A stretch of DNA of 64,000 nucleotides from Strongylocentrotus purpuratus (lineage: Eukaryota; Echinodermata; Echinoidea; Camarodonta; Strongylocentrotidae), in the NCBI RefSeq assembly GCF_000002235.5, contig NW_022145594.1, forward strand, positions 18,392,412 to 18,456,411. The letters are read 5' to 3'. Of the stretch, positions 1-11,562 are shown in pieces. Both the position numbers and the translations under genes were made by a program. A model generated the notes under the pieces. That model had not been told where the DNA came from and made no database searches. It saw only the letters and a program-made list of their open reading frames with translations. Within the stretch, counting starts at the first letter, position 1, and each line of letters opens with the position of its first letter.

Positions 1-175
1 TGGTAACGACCACCATTTTATTTGTTGCCGAATTCGTGAAAAAATGTTTGGCGGCTAATCAGCCAGCCGGTGAATAAGAGGAAGAGGAGGAGGGGTAATG
101 ACCACCAATTTTTAGTTTTTGACCAAATTCGCGAACAAATATTTAGCGGCGAATCAGCCAGCCGGCGAATAAGCG
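1..175. repeat. Tandem repeat, about two ~100-bp units
   Basis: A unit containing 'aatgaccaccaattttta', 'gaccaaattcgcgaac' and 'cgaatcagccagccggcgaataag' occurs twice in direct orientation, the first copy diverged and cut by the window edge. No reading frame is supported. Confidence 0.6.
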
Positions 176-325
176 GGGGGGGGGGGGGGGGTTGTTAAGG
201 AACATTTTTGGATTTTTCTCGAATAGGGGGGGGGGGGGGTGGGGGAGGTGGGGGTAGTGTATACATTTTTGTTTTTAATACTTAACACCCACCCCCCCCC
301 CCCTTCCCTGGATCCGCCACCGACC
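175..325. mobile_element. hAT-like element remnant with G/C homopolymers
   Basis: G runs at 175-191 and 226-239 and a C run near 292-302 are followed by 'ccctggatccgccac', the inverse of the hAT-type end CAGTGGCGGATCCAGGG. Only one end is recognisable and no target duplication was found. Low-complexity coding readings here are artefacts. Confidence 0.35.
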
Positions 326-654
326 GAAACATTGAGGGGGCGTTTAATCCCCAAAACACCGCCCTTCGTACGCACCTGATGTTACTATCCGAAGGCTTTT
401 GTGTAGGTACAATTATATGATATGCAGATAACTGCTACACTAAGAATAGAATTAGTGCCAAATAAGAACTCAAGCATCACCTTTATTTGTACTTGAAGCT
501 ATAATCATTAATATCTCGCAGTGTACATATTCTTTTGACATTTCATTTCATCTGAAGTTTGGAATGCATCCTTGTGCAGATATTCAGGGGATGGAGGGGT
601 ATACTTTGGAATTGAACTGTCGGGGCCCTGGCACACGGGAAGGAGGTGTTGGAG

Positions 655-765
655 TTTATAATAATAATAATGATAATAGCTAGTTCTTATATAGCGCTTT
701 TCAGGACCGAAGTCCCTCTCAAAGCGCTTTACAGATATAAAATGTTGTAGTATGATATTAATCAT
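655..765 (-). repeat. 3' tail of a dispersed SINE/LINE-like repeat
   Basis: An (AAT)n-like run next to 'agttcttatatagcgctttt' and 'caaagcgctttacag' resembles the 3' tails of dispersed repeats common in marine invertebrate genomes. The trinucleotide run as 3' tail implies minus-strand orientation. Confidence 0.4.
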
Positions 766-789
766 GCTGAATCAATTTGGCTTGAGGCA

Positions 790-1916
790 CCGATTGATGG
801 TTATTTTGATGTTTTAGAAGTCATTTATAGGAAACCAAACATTCACTGATATTGTTGAGTTTCAAGAAAGTTTGTTGTCTGTGTTAAAACAAGTTAAAGT
901 TGATTATTGTATTTTAATGGGTGATTTTAATATTAATATTCATAATCCCGCTTTAAGTTCTGAATTGTTTCTCACTTCTTTGATTGGGATTACAACAACT
1001 GATAAAGTCTCTAAATAGGGTAACATCCTTTTCAGGTTCTTTAATTGATCATATTTATACAGATATGGGTGCAAATCGCATATGTACTGGGGCAATTGTA
1101 ACTGATATTTCAGACCGTTTCCCTATCTTTGCTGTTTTTGAAAATAAATTCATTAAATCACAACCACAGAATAAGTTACAATATAGAACCTATAAATACT
1201 ATGAGAAAGACAACTTCTGTGACAGTTTACTCTCAGAATCCTGGGAAAGTATATACGTATGTACAGACGTTAATAAGTCATATAATATATTTGTTCAAAT
1301 ATAGGTATATAGGTATATGTGATAAACATGCACCAAATAGATTAAACATATTTGTGGCTAACACCCAGTGAATAAGATCAATTGATCGATCTGTAATTGA
1401 AAAACAAGTCAGAAAAAATCTGGGTGTAAGCCACAAATATTTTTAAACTATTGAAATTTCTCCCAGGAAGCATTACATTTATAAAATGCACCAAATGTTC
1501 ATCAATATTCTTCAAGGAGACAGAACGGTAGACCATGAATAACTAGAGCTATTAAAATGTCATTTAAAAGTAAAAATAAAGTGCTTGGGTAAATGAATAA
1601 AATCAAACTATAATGAAGATAATTTGAAAAAAAATATGAGACATATAGAAATATTCTAATCACAATTTTGAGGAATGCAAAGAGAACAAATTATCATTTG
1701 AAATGTATAAATGTGATAGAGCACAAAGTTACATGGAAGTCAATTAATCAATTATTAAAGAGAGGGAATAATTAAGCAAAATTGTCGCATGTAGACAAAC
1801 TCTGTGTTGATATTAATGATAACAAGAAAGTTGTAACTTGTGGGAAAGAAAAAACAAAAGGCTTTAATCAGTATTTTGTAAATGTTGGGCCTAAACTGGC
1901 TAAATCTTTCGATTGT
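790..1916 (+). mobile_element. Truncated non-LTR retrotransposon (LINE), endonuclease to pre-RT linker
   Basis: Broken frames encode typical LINE segments in order. VIYRKPN and MGDFNIN (about 815-935) are apurinic endonuclease motifs. SLIDHIYTDMG and DISDRFPIF (about 1038-1130) are its C-terminal part. PWITRAIKMSFKSKNK, KYETYRNILITILRNAKR and FNQYFVNVGPKLAKSF (about 1535-1915) are the linker before the reverse transcriptase. The RT itself is absent, and stops and frame changes mark a dead copy. The pattern fits the L2/CR1/Jockey group; the exact clade cannot be fixed by eye. A small inverted-repeat insertion interrupts it at 1348-1440. Confidence 0.7.
1342..1448. mobile_element. Small inverted-repeat insertion in the LINE
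   Basis: Arms at 1348-1368 and 1420-1440 are 21 bp with one mismatch (ATATTTGTGGCTAACACCCAG and its complement). The direct repeat ttaaac flanks both sides (1342-1347 and 1443-1448), as expected of a target-site duplication. The interior of about 50 bp has no coding capacity. Confidence 0.5.
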
Positions 1917-2804
1917 TAATAGAATAACTATGGTCACCTTTTGCCCAAGCTTCTTGCCTTTTATTAGACAATAAACATGTACTTTATATTTGTAGACAGT
2001 TATGATACTTCACTGTATTATCTTATACGGAATGTCTATTTATGAAAGTTTAGGCTTTATACTAAGCACACAAACATGTATAATGTTAGATACATAGAAA
2101 AGTATGTAGCTTAAGTTGTACCCGTATTCAATAATTCATATATATATATATATATATACACAAATTGTTAAATGTTAAGATACTGTACTTTAAAGGTACC
2201 AGACATGATTAGCATTTTATGCTTTTTTCTGGTCCCTATTATTCATTCGAGATATTTGTTTTACATACATTTATTATTGTTATTATTGTTATATCACTGT
2301 TTTTGAACGTTTGGATAATAAAACTTCAACTTAACTCAAATCATTTCATAGTATTCTCGGAATATTTAACTAGCTCAGTAAACACCCAACTTTCTGAAGA
2401 TCTTAGCAAAAAAATTCATGAGAAAGTTCAAATGTATTTTGTCCAATTGGCACTTTCCGCTCGGGAGGGGGGGGGGGGGGATATGTCATCAAGCAATAAT
2501 TTAAGACTTGGTAAACGAAAAATGGGGAACAGATATTGTATCCACTGTTACATGATTTCTTTCATTAAAACGATACATGATGATAATAATATGATTAGAA
2601 TTAAAATGAAAATATGTCTGACACAAACGCACGTAAGGATACGAGAGTTAAGCAATACAATTTTAATTAAATTTAAATTTAAACGCCAATTGATAATGAA
2701 AGAGTAAAAACTGTGAGTTAGAGGAGAAGCAGTTACATATATAACTTTTTTCCAGGAGCGATGTACTTATTCTGTGCTTAAAGATAATATGTCCCTTTTT
2801 CAAC

Positions 2805-3303
2805 CAACATCGAATTCTGTAAAACTTTGCAGGAATTATGAATATGGCATGCATGTCCTTTGTGTGAACTTTAAACGTGAGCAGTGTCCTAATATTCAAA
2901 TTATGCAAGGAAACCCGTTTACTTGCTAGCCTTCACTGTCAGACACTATTGAGTGACTGACTGGCATTTTTCTTCTTTGGTAATAACATACATAAAATGA
3001 GCTGTAAAGGGTACATGAGCATTTTTCTACATTAATAACCCACTTCTTGTAATGGCCATTTAATTTTTGCGCAGCTCAAATCTTATGACCATTTGGTACA
3101 ATGGTCTGAAAATCAGACTATTATTTACTGACTTGGTAGCACTTAAGTCGATTCGACAATTAATAGTCATTATTTTCCCACTTAAAGACATTTTTAAGCC
3201 CCCCCCCCCTTTTAGGGAAGTTCTAAATTAGTATTATCTTTCAAATGCTGTTGGAATTTAACCTTTGGATTTGTTGGGCCTGCAAATGGGACATAGTACC
3301 TTA
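2805..3303. repeat. Dispersed ~500-bp repeat, copy 1
   Basis: From 'ccaacatcgaattctgtaaa' to 'gggacatagtacctta' this block matches 53524-54022 along its whole length, including 'ggaaacccgtttact', 'taataacataca' and 'atctttcaaatgc'. A fragment of the same family lies at 23705-23790. No protein is encoded and the superfamily is unknown. Confidence 0.7.
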
Positions 3304-4756
3304 AACATCCTTCAAGGTCCTTTGTCATATTAATTATTTCATAGGGGTTAATAGGGTTGTAAAAACGAAAAGAAGAAAATAGCCTTTATTCATCAATGGC
3401 ATTTTAACTCTTTTATTTGTACATTTACTTGTTATCAATGTAAAACTTCGGTAATCATAAAATTGTGGTTTCTTATCAAAATTAGCATATGCTACGCTAA
3501 CATTTGACTGAATTGCATGTGACCATTCCTCACGGCTTAAGTCATTAAAAAATATCAATATTCTGGGGATTTTCTCTCCTATACGTCCTTAATAGGTTTG
3601 AGTTTTCAGTTATATATTACTTTAACATATAACAAAAATGGGAAGATGATCTGATATTGATTAAAAGGTGAGCAATGAAGGTATGGATGAGTTGGTATAT
3701 GGCGTGATGAAAAATAAAGATGGATGGGGGGGGGGGGGGGTTGTAATAATCTAACAGATCGACATGGGTAAGCATAAGATCGTCTCTGTAAATAAAGTTA
3801 ACATACTTGACCAAAACTTAGTGAGCAGCGTATTTACAGTTACATACACATTGTATTTTCCATCGTCTTAATAAATATCTAAACTAGGAGCAGATTAAAA
3901 TCGAAAGTAATATGGTTAACAAGGTTAATATGAAATTCAACTCATTCATTTTTGACAAATTTCATTTACATATACTTTCAATATGAAATTGTATCGACAT
4001 ATATCGACATCTTATTAATTGATGTTTCTCTTTCCCACTGCATTAACTCACATAAATACTAGGACTTAGCATTATAATTGATGAATATAATCAAGAAGAA
4101 GTGGCCCAGTTTCACCTCTGACAATTGCTCTTTTTACTTTGACAAGTGCTCCTTTTCTTTTTCAATATAATAAGTGTCCTTTTCCGTTCTGATAAGTGAC
4201 CCTTTTTTCTTTCTCCATAACATGTGTCCCTAATCATAGCAACTCAAAGCAAATTCTTTTTTAATGTCCCCTAAATCTTGTTCGCTTGTATTTATGCTTA
4301 GTAAAATCCTGTTACTTAAAAGATCTCTTCAGTCTTTTAGGATTAGAATGTGTTTAAACCCAGATCTTTTTCCCCTTTTATAATATGCAATATTTCACAT
4401 TGCAACCTCACAAATTTCACTCGCAAATGAATAGTCAGATTATATATGCCAAAGCATCTTAGATCATGTAAAGAAAGAATCAAATGTTTAACTCATCCCT
4501 GATAATACAACCACAATGTAGGGGTATATAACAATATCTGCAAATTGTACATCTTTATTTCCCTTTGTAAGTGCCCCTTTTTCAAGAAAAAGCCCCTTTT
4601 TGCTGGTGCCCTCCCACTTTGAAAGACGGCCCATGGATGTGTAGTTCTCTGCTATTTGTCGAGTGTCCTTAATATAACAATCTATTTTTTTTTGGCGAAC
4701 ATAAAATCAACTTTCATAATGAAATGAATTAACATCGAAAATCAAAAGAGACTTAC
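3304..4756. other. No gene recognised
   Basis: AT-rich sequence downstream (on the minus strand) of IgSF locus 1. It holds a 15-bp G run at 3726-3740 and several loosely repeated 'aagtgyccctttt' motifs between 4120 and 4610. I looked on the minus strand for a second Ig or membrane exon in phase 1 and saw none. Confidence 0.5.
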
Positions 4757-5083
4757 CGTATATGCTTAATTTAGCATCATATGTACAATCAACAGCATCA
4801 CCGACTGGAATAACGAGACACCTGTACAATTCTTGGTCATGTTGGTCGGTTAGATTGTATATAATCATGGAGAAGTCATCTTTGATTCCAAACCCCTGTG
4901 AACTGCCAGTTGCTCGTTTAGACCACCATGCGAGGGCTGTTCCATCCTGTACAACGACATCTGAGTTACTGCTTCTGTACCATTGAACTGCAATGGTTGA
5001 TTCTGGACGGATAGGGCAGCTGCAAGGTAAGTCAACAGTGGTGTGGAGCTCTGCCGGAACAGTTGCGATCTGTCCATTTATTT
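4757..5083 (-). CDS. IgSF locus 1, V-type Ig domain exon
   Basis: Acceptor ctctttcag and donor G|gtaagt bound a 327-bp exon (109 codons, phase 1-1), the classic symmetrical Ig exon. The canonical B-strand Cys, core Trp and the DQELYRC F-strand Cys are all present, with TALAWWSK and FSMIIYNLTDQHD fitting the middle and E-strand region. Confidence 0.8.
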
Positions 5084-8000
5084 CTGAAAGAGAAAATTGG
5101 ACAAATGATAATTAATTTGCTTCTCACAAGTTGTTAATGATGGTGGTAATAATTAATGAAGATAACATCAACATCACCACCACCACCTCAAATATAAAAA
5201 AAAACGACAACAACAAAAATGATAATAATAATTATAATTACAGGCACTTTTGCATTTAAAGGAACTAATTCTTGCTAGTATCTGGGTCAAATGTGTACAA
5301 AATGTAGATTAATTTTTTGCAAAAAGACGTCAGCGATGTGGCAGGGATTTGAACCTGTACCTTGTGGTTCACAGTCCTGAGACTTATCCGCTAGGCATCA
5401 ACACCTCTACATGTCATTGTTAAAAAGAGTTTACTTTTAGCTCTCAGTATAAGGCACTGTTTTTTTTAAACATATACCAAATGTGTCCACAATAGGGTCC
5501 GAAATGAAATTATGTTTACTCACTTCAAACATGTAGTTTTAGGATCAGGACTATTCATATTTTTGAAAAATGCAAATTTTGGACCTTAATCTATCTCCTT
5601 ATTTATTCACCAGATACGAATACTTTGAGTTTTTACAATTTGATTGTGAACTATAGCATATCTAATAACTGTGATATAAAACTCATTTGCTATTAACTTC
5701 ACCAACAAATATGTTGGTCTTTAAGAGTATGTTTCAGAGATTATTCATGCACATTTTTGAGTTTCTATCTTGAAAAATACAGATTTTGTGTCCCTTGAAA
5801 GTGAAAAAAGCTCAAAATTAGGGTTTTGACAATAACAAGTTTTTATTTCATGCTTTTTTCTTGGGTCAAACTTATTTTATTATAACAAATGATGATATAA
5901 GTAAAATAAATCCAAAAAAATTGGGGAACCAGTGCATTGCCTAATAATCTTCATATGTCACACCACTGGTGTTTCGGATGTTACACACTGTTAATATCAT
6001 AACTTTATTCAAGTTAATTTCTTTTCTTTAGGTATTATTGACCTAAGTCACATTAATTGTTCGCAGACAAATATTACTTAACATTTATTTAAAAATTGTG
6101 CAGTTTGAATTAGTTTTGCACATAAACCTAGTTTGTCTTCATCGACTACTCAATTTATATAAGGTATACTGTTCATTTCAGGAACGTGTAGTTAAAAATG
6201 CTTATGTGATCTAACAAAGTGAAACATGAAGCTAATAGCAATTGTAGTCATCACAACTCGTAGAAAATTCACTTACAAACATACTCTCTTTTGCAGGTTA
6301 TGAACAACAGTGTACAATATATGCTTTAGTTTGTTTCGGATGTTACACGATGTGAACATTTCAATCAGATCATTCATTTCTACAAACTTTACAACATAGA
6401 TGTTTAATCGGCTTGCTTTGTACTTTGCCTTTAATAAACTAGATTCATGTAGTGTGTCATTCAATAATATCACTATCACATACATGTACAGTCTGTACAG
6501 TGTAAGCAAAACATTAAACAAAATACTTTTGACGAATAAAAGTATACAAAAGTATCCCCAGCCATTTAAGTAATAAGAAATATGGGAATCCTAATTCATT
6601 GTACATCCCGATATTTTTGCATAAATTTGAGGAAGATACTATATGTTTAGGATCATGAAATGATCATTAACATGTACATTTTGTTAGGAGGGTCAAGCAT
6701 TTGAATAGTATTTGTACATAAGACTAGTACATTTGAGGGTAATTCATCAAATGAAAGGAAAAAATTACGAATTAATACATTTTGAAGAGGCTTCACCTTA
6801 TTTTCATGTTCATGCTTATTAATTACCCCCACAAATTGGTAATCCATTTTCTTGTCATTTGGAAATTTGGCAGATCTACAGCCATGTGAACATTATGTTG
6901 TACAAGTTTCTATAATAGGAATCGGATACTGATTACTGATAAGTGTTTTATAATAGAGGCCTGTGTGCTCATCAACTGTACATGTACATGTATGCAACCA
7001 ATGAGTGTGTCATGTAGTGTGCAAGCCAATTTCATAAAATTGCTTGATAAATTGTTATCATTATTAAGCGTAATTGCCAATTCCAGTTTTGGATAGTGGC
7101 AGTAATATTACTTTCTACACAGATTAGTTACATGTACTGAGTCCCCTTTTTAAAATGTATTTTCAAATGAAAATACATATTTCCCATAATTTTTTAGAAA
7201 AACATTTTAATTTGCTTGATTTTATCAACTTCATATACCTGTATCATATCCATGTCATGACCATATACACAGGGTATTGCTTAAGTGGGTGATTTTGAGT
7301 TTTGTAACCTATCAGATAGTGTAACTTGACCATACAATCTTTGGTTATATGACATCATTTGGAACAACCTCTATAAAAATGAAAAACTCATGATTTGCAA
7401 ACACACACCAATGTAAATAGCAAAAGGAGAGGTTGAACAATTGAAATTTGCTATTCGCACATCTTTCTTTGCCCCTCATGTGAACTAGTTAAAGTATGAA
7501 AATGTCTGTTAACAGTTTAATGTAACGTCTGAAACGTGCTAACAGCATACCAGAAAGTGCTGTTAAAGTGGCTGAATATTTGTTATGAGTCACTTTTGTT
7601 GAGATTTTTTCTGATAAATTACAATTAAGGATATACTGAAGCAGCCAGCCATGCCTTGCATCACAAAGTGTGGCTTCAATATTTTATGTTTTATAAGTCA
7701 ATTTTGCAGAAAATGTAGATATTTTATGGATAATTTGATTTTTTGGCATCATATTTCTACAAATTTGTATATTTAAATCTAAATAAAATCATCCAAAACG
7801 TGTTTTTAAACAGGAGTGTGCATTGTGAAATTGTAACTTGCACACATGATCGAAAATTAATTGAAATATGTCGACTTTGTGTTAACGCTAAAATTGTGTA
7901 ACGTCCGAAACACCATTCTTGTGCTTACAAATAAGTAATGGATTTGAAAGACCTGATTTGTGTTTTGACTTGTGTTAAGACTTATAATAACTTATTTCAT

Positions 8001-9103
8001 AATGATTTATTCACTCTGGATACCCTAAAAAAGGATTATCATCATTTTATTGGTATTTGTTGTTTCTGACTCTACATTTGTTTCGGACATTACAACTGTT
8101 AACGGAAAATTGGTTTTAACTATAAAATAGTATTGTAGTAATGTATTGCAATTTCTTTGTTTTGGTGGGTAGCTGCCATGAGATGTTAACAAAATGTTAT
8201 GATAGATATGTCCTGCTGTTCATATATTTTCTGTTACTTCAAATTGAAAATTGATTCGGATGGTACGGAAAATGAGAAGACTTTACAAATTTTGAGTTTA
8301 TTTCTAATATAAGCGCTACTATTATTAAATTATATTTTCTTTTAATATAATCACTTGGAGCAACTAATAAACTAATTCAAACCATATACAATCTCATTAA
8401 TTTGTTGTTCTAGTGGGTTAAATGAGGGTCTACATTGTTTACGGAAAATGTAACGTCCGAAACGTCATTTTCAATTGCACTGCTCCATCAAAATAGGGGA
8501 GTTGATTCAGATTACTGTTAAGTTTCTTTAAGATCCACTCATGCTCATTAATAATCAATAGAAAAAACAAACATATTGTTTGTGGCTATATATTTTGCTC
8601 AGCTCCGACCAAAATGGCATGTCAATTTTGTTACGAAATTCCGTAAATAATTTGCTGTTCAGGGATAACTCATGCGCATAAAGCAACGTTGAAAATTCTT
8701 CGTTAAGCTATGGGAGGTTAACATAGGTCCATGCTACAAGAAAAAGTTGTAACCGATTTCTAATTCTTTATCTTTGTAAAGTTTCAGGCTCTCAAAGGGC
8801 CATTTAGCTATTTGGTCATAGTTAAAAAAACCAGTGCCATAATTTGAATGCTGATGCAAGGCTCTGGAATCACGATACAAAGAGCATTGCATCGAAGTAA
8901 AGTCAGAGAATTTGCACGAGCACGCATTGATTTAAAAGCCCAATAAACACAACAGGTGTACATGTGGAGTAAAACACCGATATTTCGTAGTCCGTTAGTC
9001 TAGAAAGGAAAGATAACAATGAAGATGAAATACCTGTTTTTACACTGTAAAATAACACGATCAGGACAAATGCAGTCGTCGCCATTTTTAATTGTTCACA
9101 CAT
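4757..9103 (-). CDS. IgSF locus 1: secreted or membrane V-type Ig protein (partial)
   Basis: Two phase-1 exons were found: 9034-9103 (signal peptide) and 4757-5083 (V-type Ig domain). Splicing them gives ...KT-EINGQIATVPAEL..., so the predicted mature protein starts right at the Ig domain. The Ig domain has the B-strand cysteine in VDLPCSC, tryptophan in AVQWYRSS and the F-strand signature ending ELYRC. The intron is 3,950 bp and full of repeats. The V exon ends with a good donor (G|gtaagt), so at least one more exon is expected, but none was recognised between 4756 and 1; it may lie outside the window or be missing. The gene is head to head with IgSF locus 2. The family is recognised only at domain level; ligand and function are unknown. 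Confidence 0.7.
5336..5410 (-). repeat. tRNA-derived sequence (SINE head or tRNA pseudogene)
   Basis: On the minus strand, 'gatgcctagcgg' resembles a pol III A box and 'caggttcaaatccctg' is a good B box/T arm. The acceptor-stem halves pair poorly, so a working tRNA is unlikely. It lies in the intron of IgSF locus 1. Confidence 0.5.
5900..8500. repeat. Intronic stretch with a recurring ~16-bp motif
   Basis: The motif GTTTCGGAYRTTACA or its complement occurs at about 5971, 6333, 7521, 7896, 8080 and 8449, with a weaker copy at 8253. Related 'gtttacggaaaatg' words accompany some copies. No open frame of note is present. The whole stretch lies in intron 1 of IgSF locus 1. Confidence 0.6.
9034..9103 (-). 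CDS. IgSF locus 1, exon 1 (signal peptide)
   Basis: The reading MATTAFVLIVLFYSVKTG is a short hydrophobic signal peptide, ending at donor G|gtattt in phase 1. There are two in-frame starts: the outer ATG at 9103 gives MCEQLK before it, the inner ATG at 9085 gives a more typical signal peptide. An in-frame TGA lies just upstream of the outer ATG, so the frame does not extend further. Confidence 0.7.
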
Positions 9104-10120
9104 GTTTCAGAATATGTCATATGTCATAACGCATGCGCGGAGTAAGAGGCATATCCAGTCGACAGTCGTATTGACTGCAATACTGGATACATTACCATGC
9201 GTTTTTGGCTAATTTAGAAAGCGTGAGCTAGGTAAAAATAATATTAAGAATGCCTATTTCAATAGATTTCATGATATGAAACTATTCACCAACTAATTAT
9301 GCATATATATCTTCTCGAAAATCCTCTTCAATAATATTTTTTTGCACGCCTTCAGAATTAAATGTTTTTGTAAATAATATTTAGAAAATAATTATTAATA
9401 AACAGAAAAATACAGTGTTTTCCTTGTTCTTAAAATTTTCAAAATAATTTTAATGATTATTATTCTAAAAAAAAAAAACAACACGATCGATCGTTCCATT
9501 ACTATACAGTAGTTTAATACATTCTTCTAAAATGGCATTCTGTATACTGATTGCCAACAGTGTAAGGAAATCAAATGGCTTACCGCGAACATATTCCTGT
9601 TCAAATAAAATGAGCTGAATCTCAGTTGCCACGTTGCCACGAACAGGAGGCCGGGTATTCAAACAGCCACGACGAATGAAGACAATACTTTAACATATCA
9701 ATTAAAAATGTCCAGGATGCAACATATAAATTCCTAAATCCCTTACGGTGGAATCAATATAGTAATTACGGACTTTGTATCGGCTAATTCCATGCGTAAT
9801 TTGTCCGTTTAAACCAGAAATCGTCCAAAAAGTCTAGCCGCAGATTCATACATGTCATGAGGAGCATGTGGCTGAAAGCGTGTCTTTGCTTTAAAACGCT
9901 CCAAATAATTATTATGGTACCTGTTTGTTATGGGATGGTTATATAGGAATGTCACTTCCCCGAGTGTGACCATACCAACGTTCTGTCTATTTTACGTAGT
10001 CCAGAATCTGCCCGGTCCTTTATAATTCCCTACACACTTGATTCAGGCAGTCGAAGATGGCGTTATCAACAAACTCATAATTATAATCACAAGCCTATTT
10101 TTTCGCCTGGCGTCCTAATT
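9104..10120. other. No gene recognised
   Basis: Upstream of IgSF locus 1 (its promoter should lie near 9104-9200, where 'acgcatgcgcgg' and 'cagtcgacagtcg' stand out in otherwise AT-rich DNA). No TATA element is convincing. The rest is unannotated AT-rich sequence. Confidence 0.4.
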
Positions 10121-10122
10121 TA

Positions 10123-10599
10123 ATGATCACACCACCATCGGCTGGTAACAAGTAAGTAGGGAGAGGTAGCGTCGGTACTGGTGGAGATCAAAATGAAATA
10201 GGCCAGATTCTGGACTAGGACCTACTAAGAACCATGGTGATAAAGAGGGATGGGGAGAGAGATAGAGAGAGATAAGCATGATAGAGGGAGAGAGGAAAGA
10301 AGAAAGAATGCTAATTTTCAAAATTAAAATTGTTTTTATATCGCCAATTCTTGGTCATTTTGCTTTTTTAAACTTTCATTATATTCTTCATCCAAATTAT
10401 AGGTGGCTTTTGGACATGAAGATATCTTAAAAATAGTAAAATATATATTTCCTACTTCTCATTTCCTTTCAGGCAGAGCCCCAGTAAGACTTTGGTTACA
10501 CTATTACGTAAGATGATGAAGAGTACAGCTGCCATCTCTCATGCAGAGCTGCAAGACACTGTCCAAGTTTTAACGATAGAAACAAAAGTGGGGTCGTGA
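10123..10599 (+). CDS. Candidate small two-exon reading frame, 51 aa, unrecognised
   Basis: Exon 1 (10123-10151) begins with ATG, reads MITPPSAGN and ends AA|gtaagt. Exon 2 (10473-10599) follows a good acceptor (atttcctttcag) and stays open as KQSPSKTLVTLLRKMMK...TIETKVGS to a TGA. The phases fit (two bases, then one), giving 51 residues, basic in the middle. I do not recognise the product. An open frame this short could arise by chance, and the 321-bp intron contains purine-rich simple sequence. The 'gaagatggcg' near 10054 could belong to a 5' leader. Confidence 0.3.
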
Positions 10600-11095
10600 T
10601 GTACCCCACCTGATTTACATTGGTTCCTGTGTTATAGTGGTCATTACGAGATAGCTAGGTTGCCAGTTTGAAGTGCATTGAATGTATATGTGAATATCCT
10701 TGTAGAAAAGTTTTCTTTGGTACTGCTTAGCCATGTTTTTTTAAAGCAATTAAAATGCCCCCCCCTCCCCCCAAAAAAATACCCTGCTGGATAATATTAT
10801 AGATCTAGTTAAATTACTTGTAATTGTAATACATTATAATGAAAACGCGTCCTTAAAAAAATATATAAACCGGCATCGTACATTCCACGAAATGATTTCG
10901 TGATATGTTGCCGTTTTAAGTTTTTTAAAGATGCGTCTTTGTATGTTTTATACAAGTAATTAAACTGGAAAAAAAATCACATCCAACATTTTCAATGTAA
11001 CATTAATCAATGGTCTAAATAATCATATGTTTAAACAGTAAAAAATTAACAAAATTATATAATGAATGTCACAGAGACGGTTAATGCACTGTTAA
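10600..11095. other. No gene recognised
   Basis: AT-rich intergenic sequence with a short C run near 10758. Nothing else stands out. Confidence 0.4.
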
Positions 11096-11099
11096 CTGG

Positions 11100-11400
11100 C
11101 AACATAAATTCTTGCATAAGATTCACTTTCGACACCGCACTGACTGAATTCTTGTTCAACTTTTGCGTTCGCAACACATCTCGTAATGATTTCTTGCTCA
11201 ACTTTTGAGCTCGAAATCAGAAGAGGAATAAATGTTAAAACGGCGCGGTCAGGATGAATTCCTGCACAACTTTTGCGTTCGCAACACATCTCGTAATGAT
11301 TTCTTGCACAACTTTTGCGTTCGAAATCAGAACAGGAATACATGTTAAAATGGCGCGCTCATGGTGAATTCGTGCAATACTTTTGCGTTCGAAATCATTC
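11100..11400. repeat. Tandem repeat, ~116-bp unit, about 2.3 copies
   Basis: The unit contains 'caacttttgcgttcg', 'caacacatctcgtaatgatt', 'cgaaatcaga' and 'atgttaaaa', with copies starting near 11149, 11262 and 11370 (partial). The units also have inner repetition of 'caacttttgcgttcg'. The minus-strand readings through it are by-products of the repeat. Confidence 0.7.
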
Positions 11401-11409
11401 ACTATAACA

Positions 11410-11562
11410 ATGCGTGATATCAAGAATTCGATTTCTCGATATTAAGAAATCAATTCGTGACATCAAGAAATGAATTCGTGATATCAAGAAATCGATTTCG
11501 TGATGTCAAGAATTCGATTTCTTGATGTCAAGAATTGAATTCTTCATATCAAGAAATAAGTT
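11410..11562. repeat. Palindromic minisatellite (gatatcaagaaatcgattt units)
   Basis: About seven degenerate units of 18-21 bp built from 'gtgatatcaagaa' and 'tcgatttcttgat', each partly self-complementary, so the array can fold on itself in several registers. Confidence 0.7.

Noticed and set aside
5336-5410. A functional tRNA gene
   Set aside because: Promoter-like boxes are present but the acceptor stem does not pair well; a tRNA-derived repeat is more likely.
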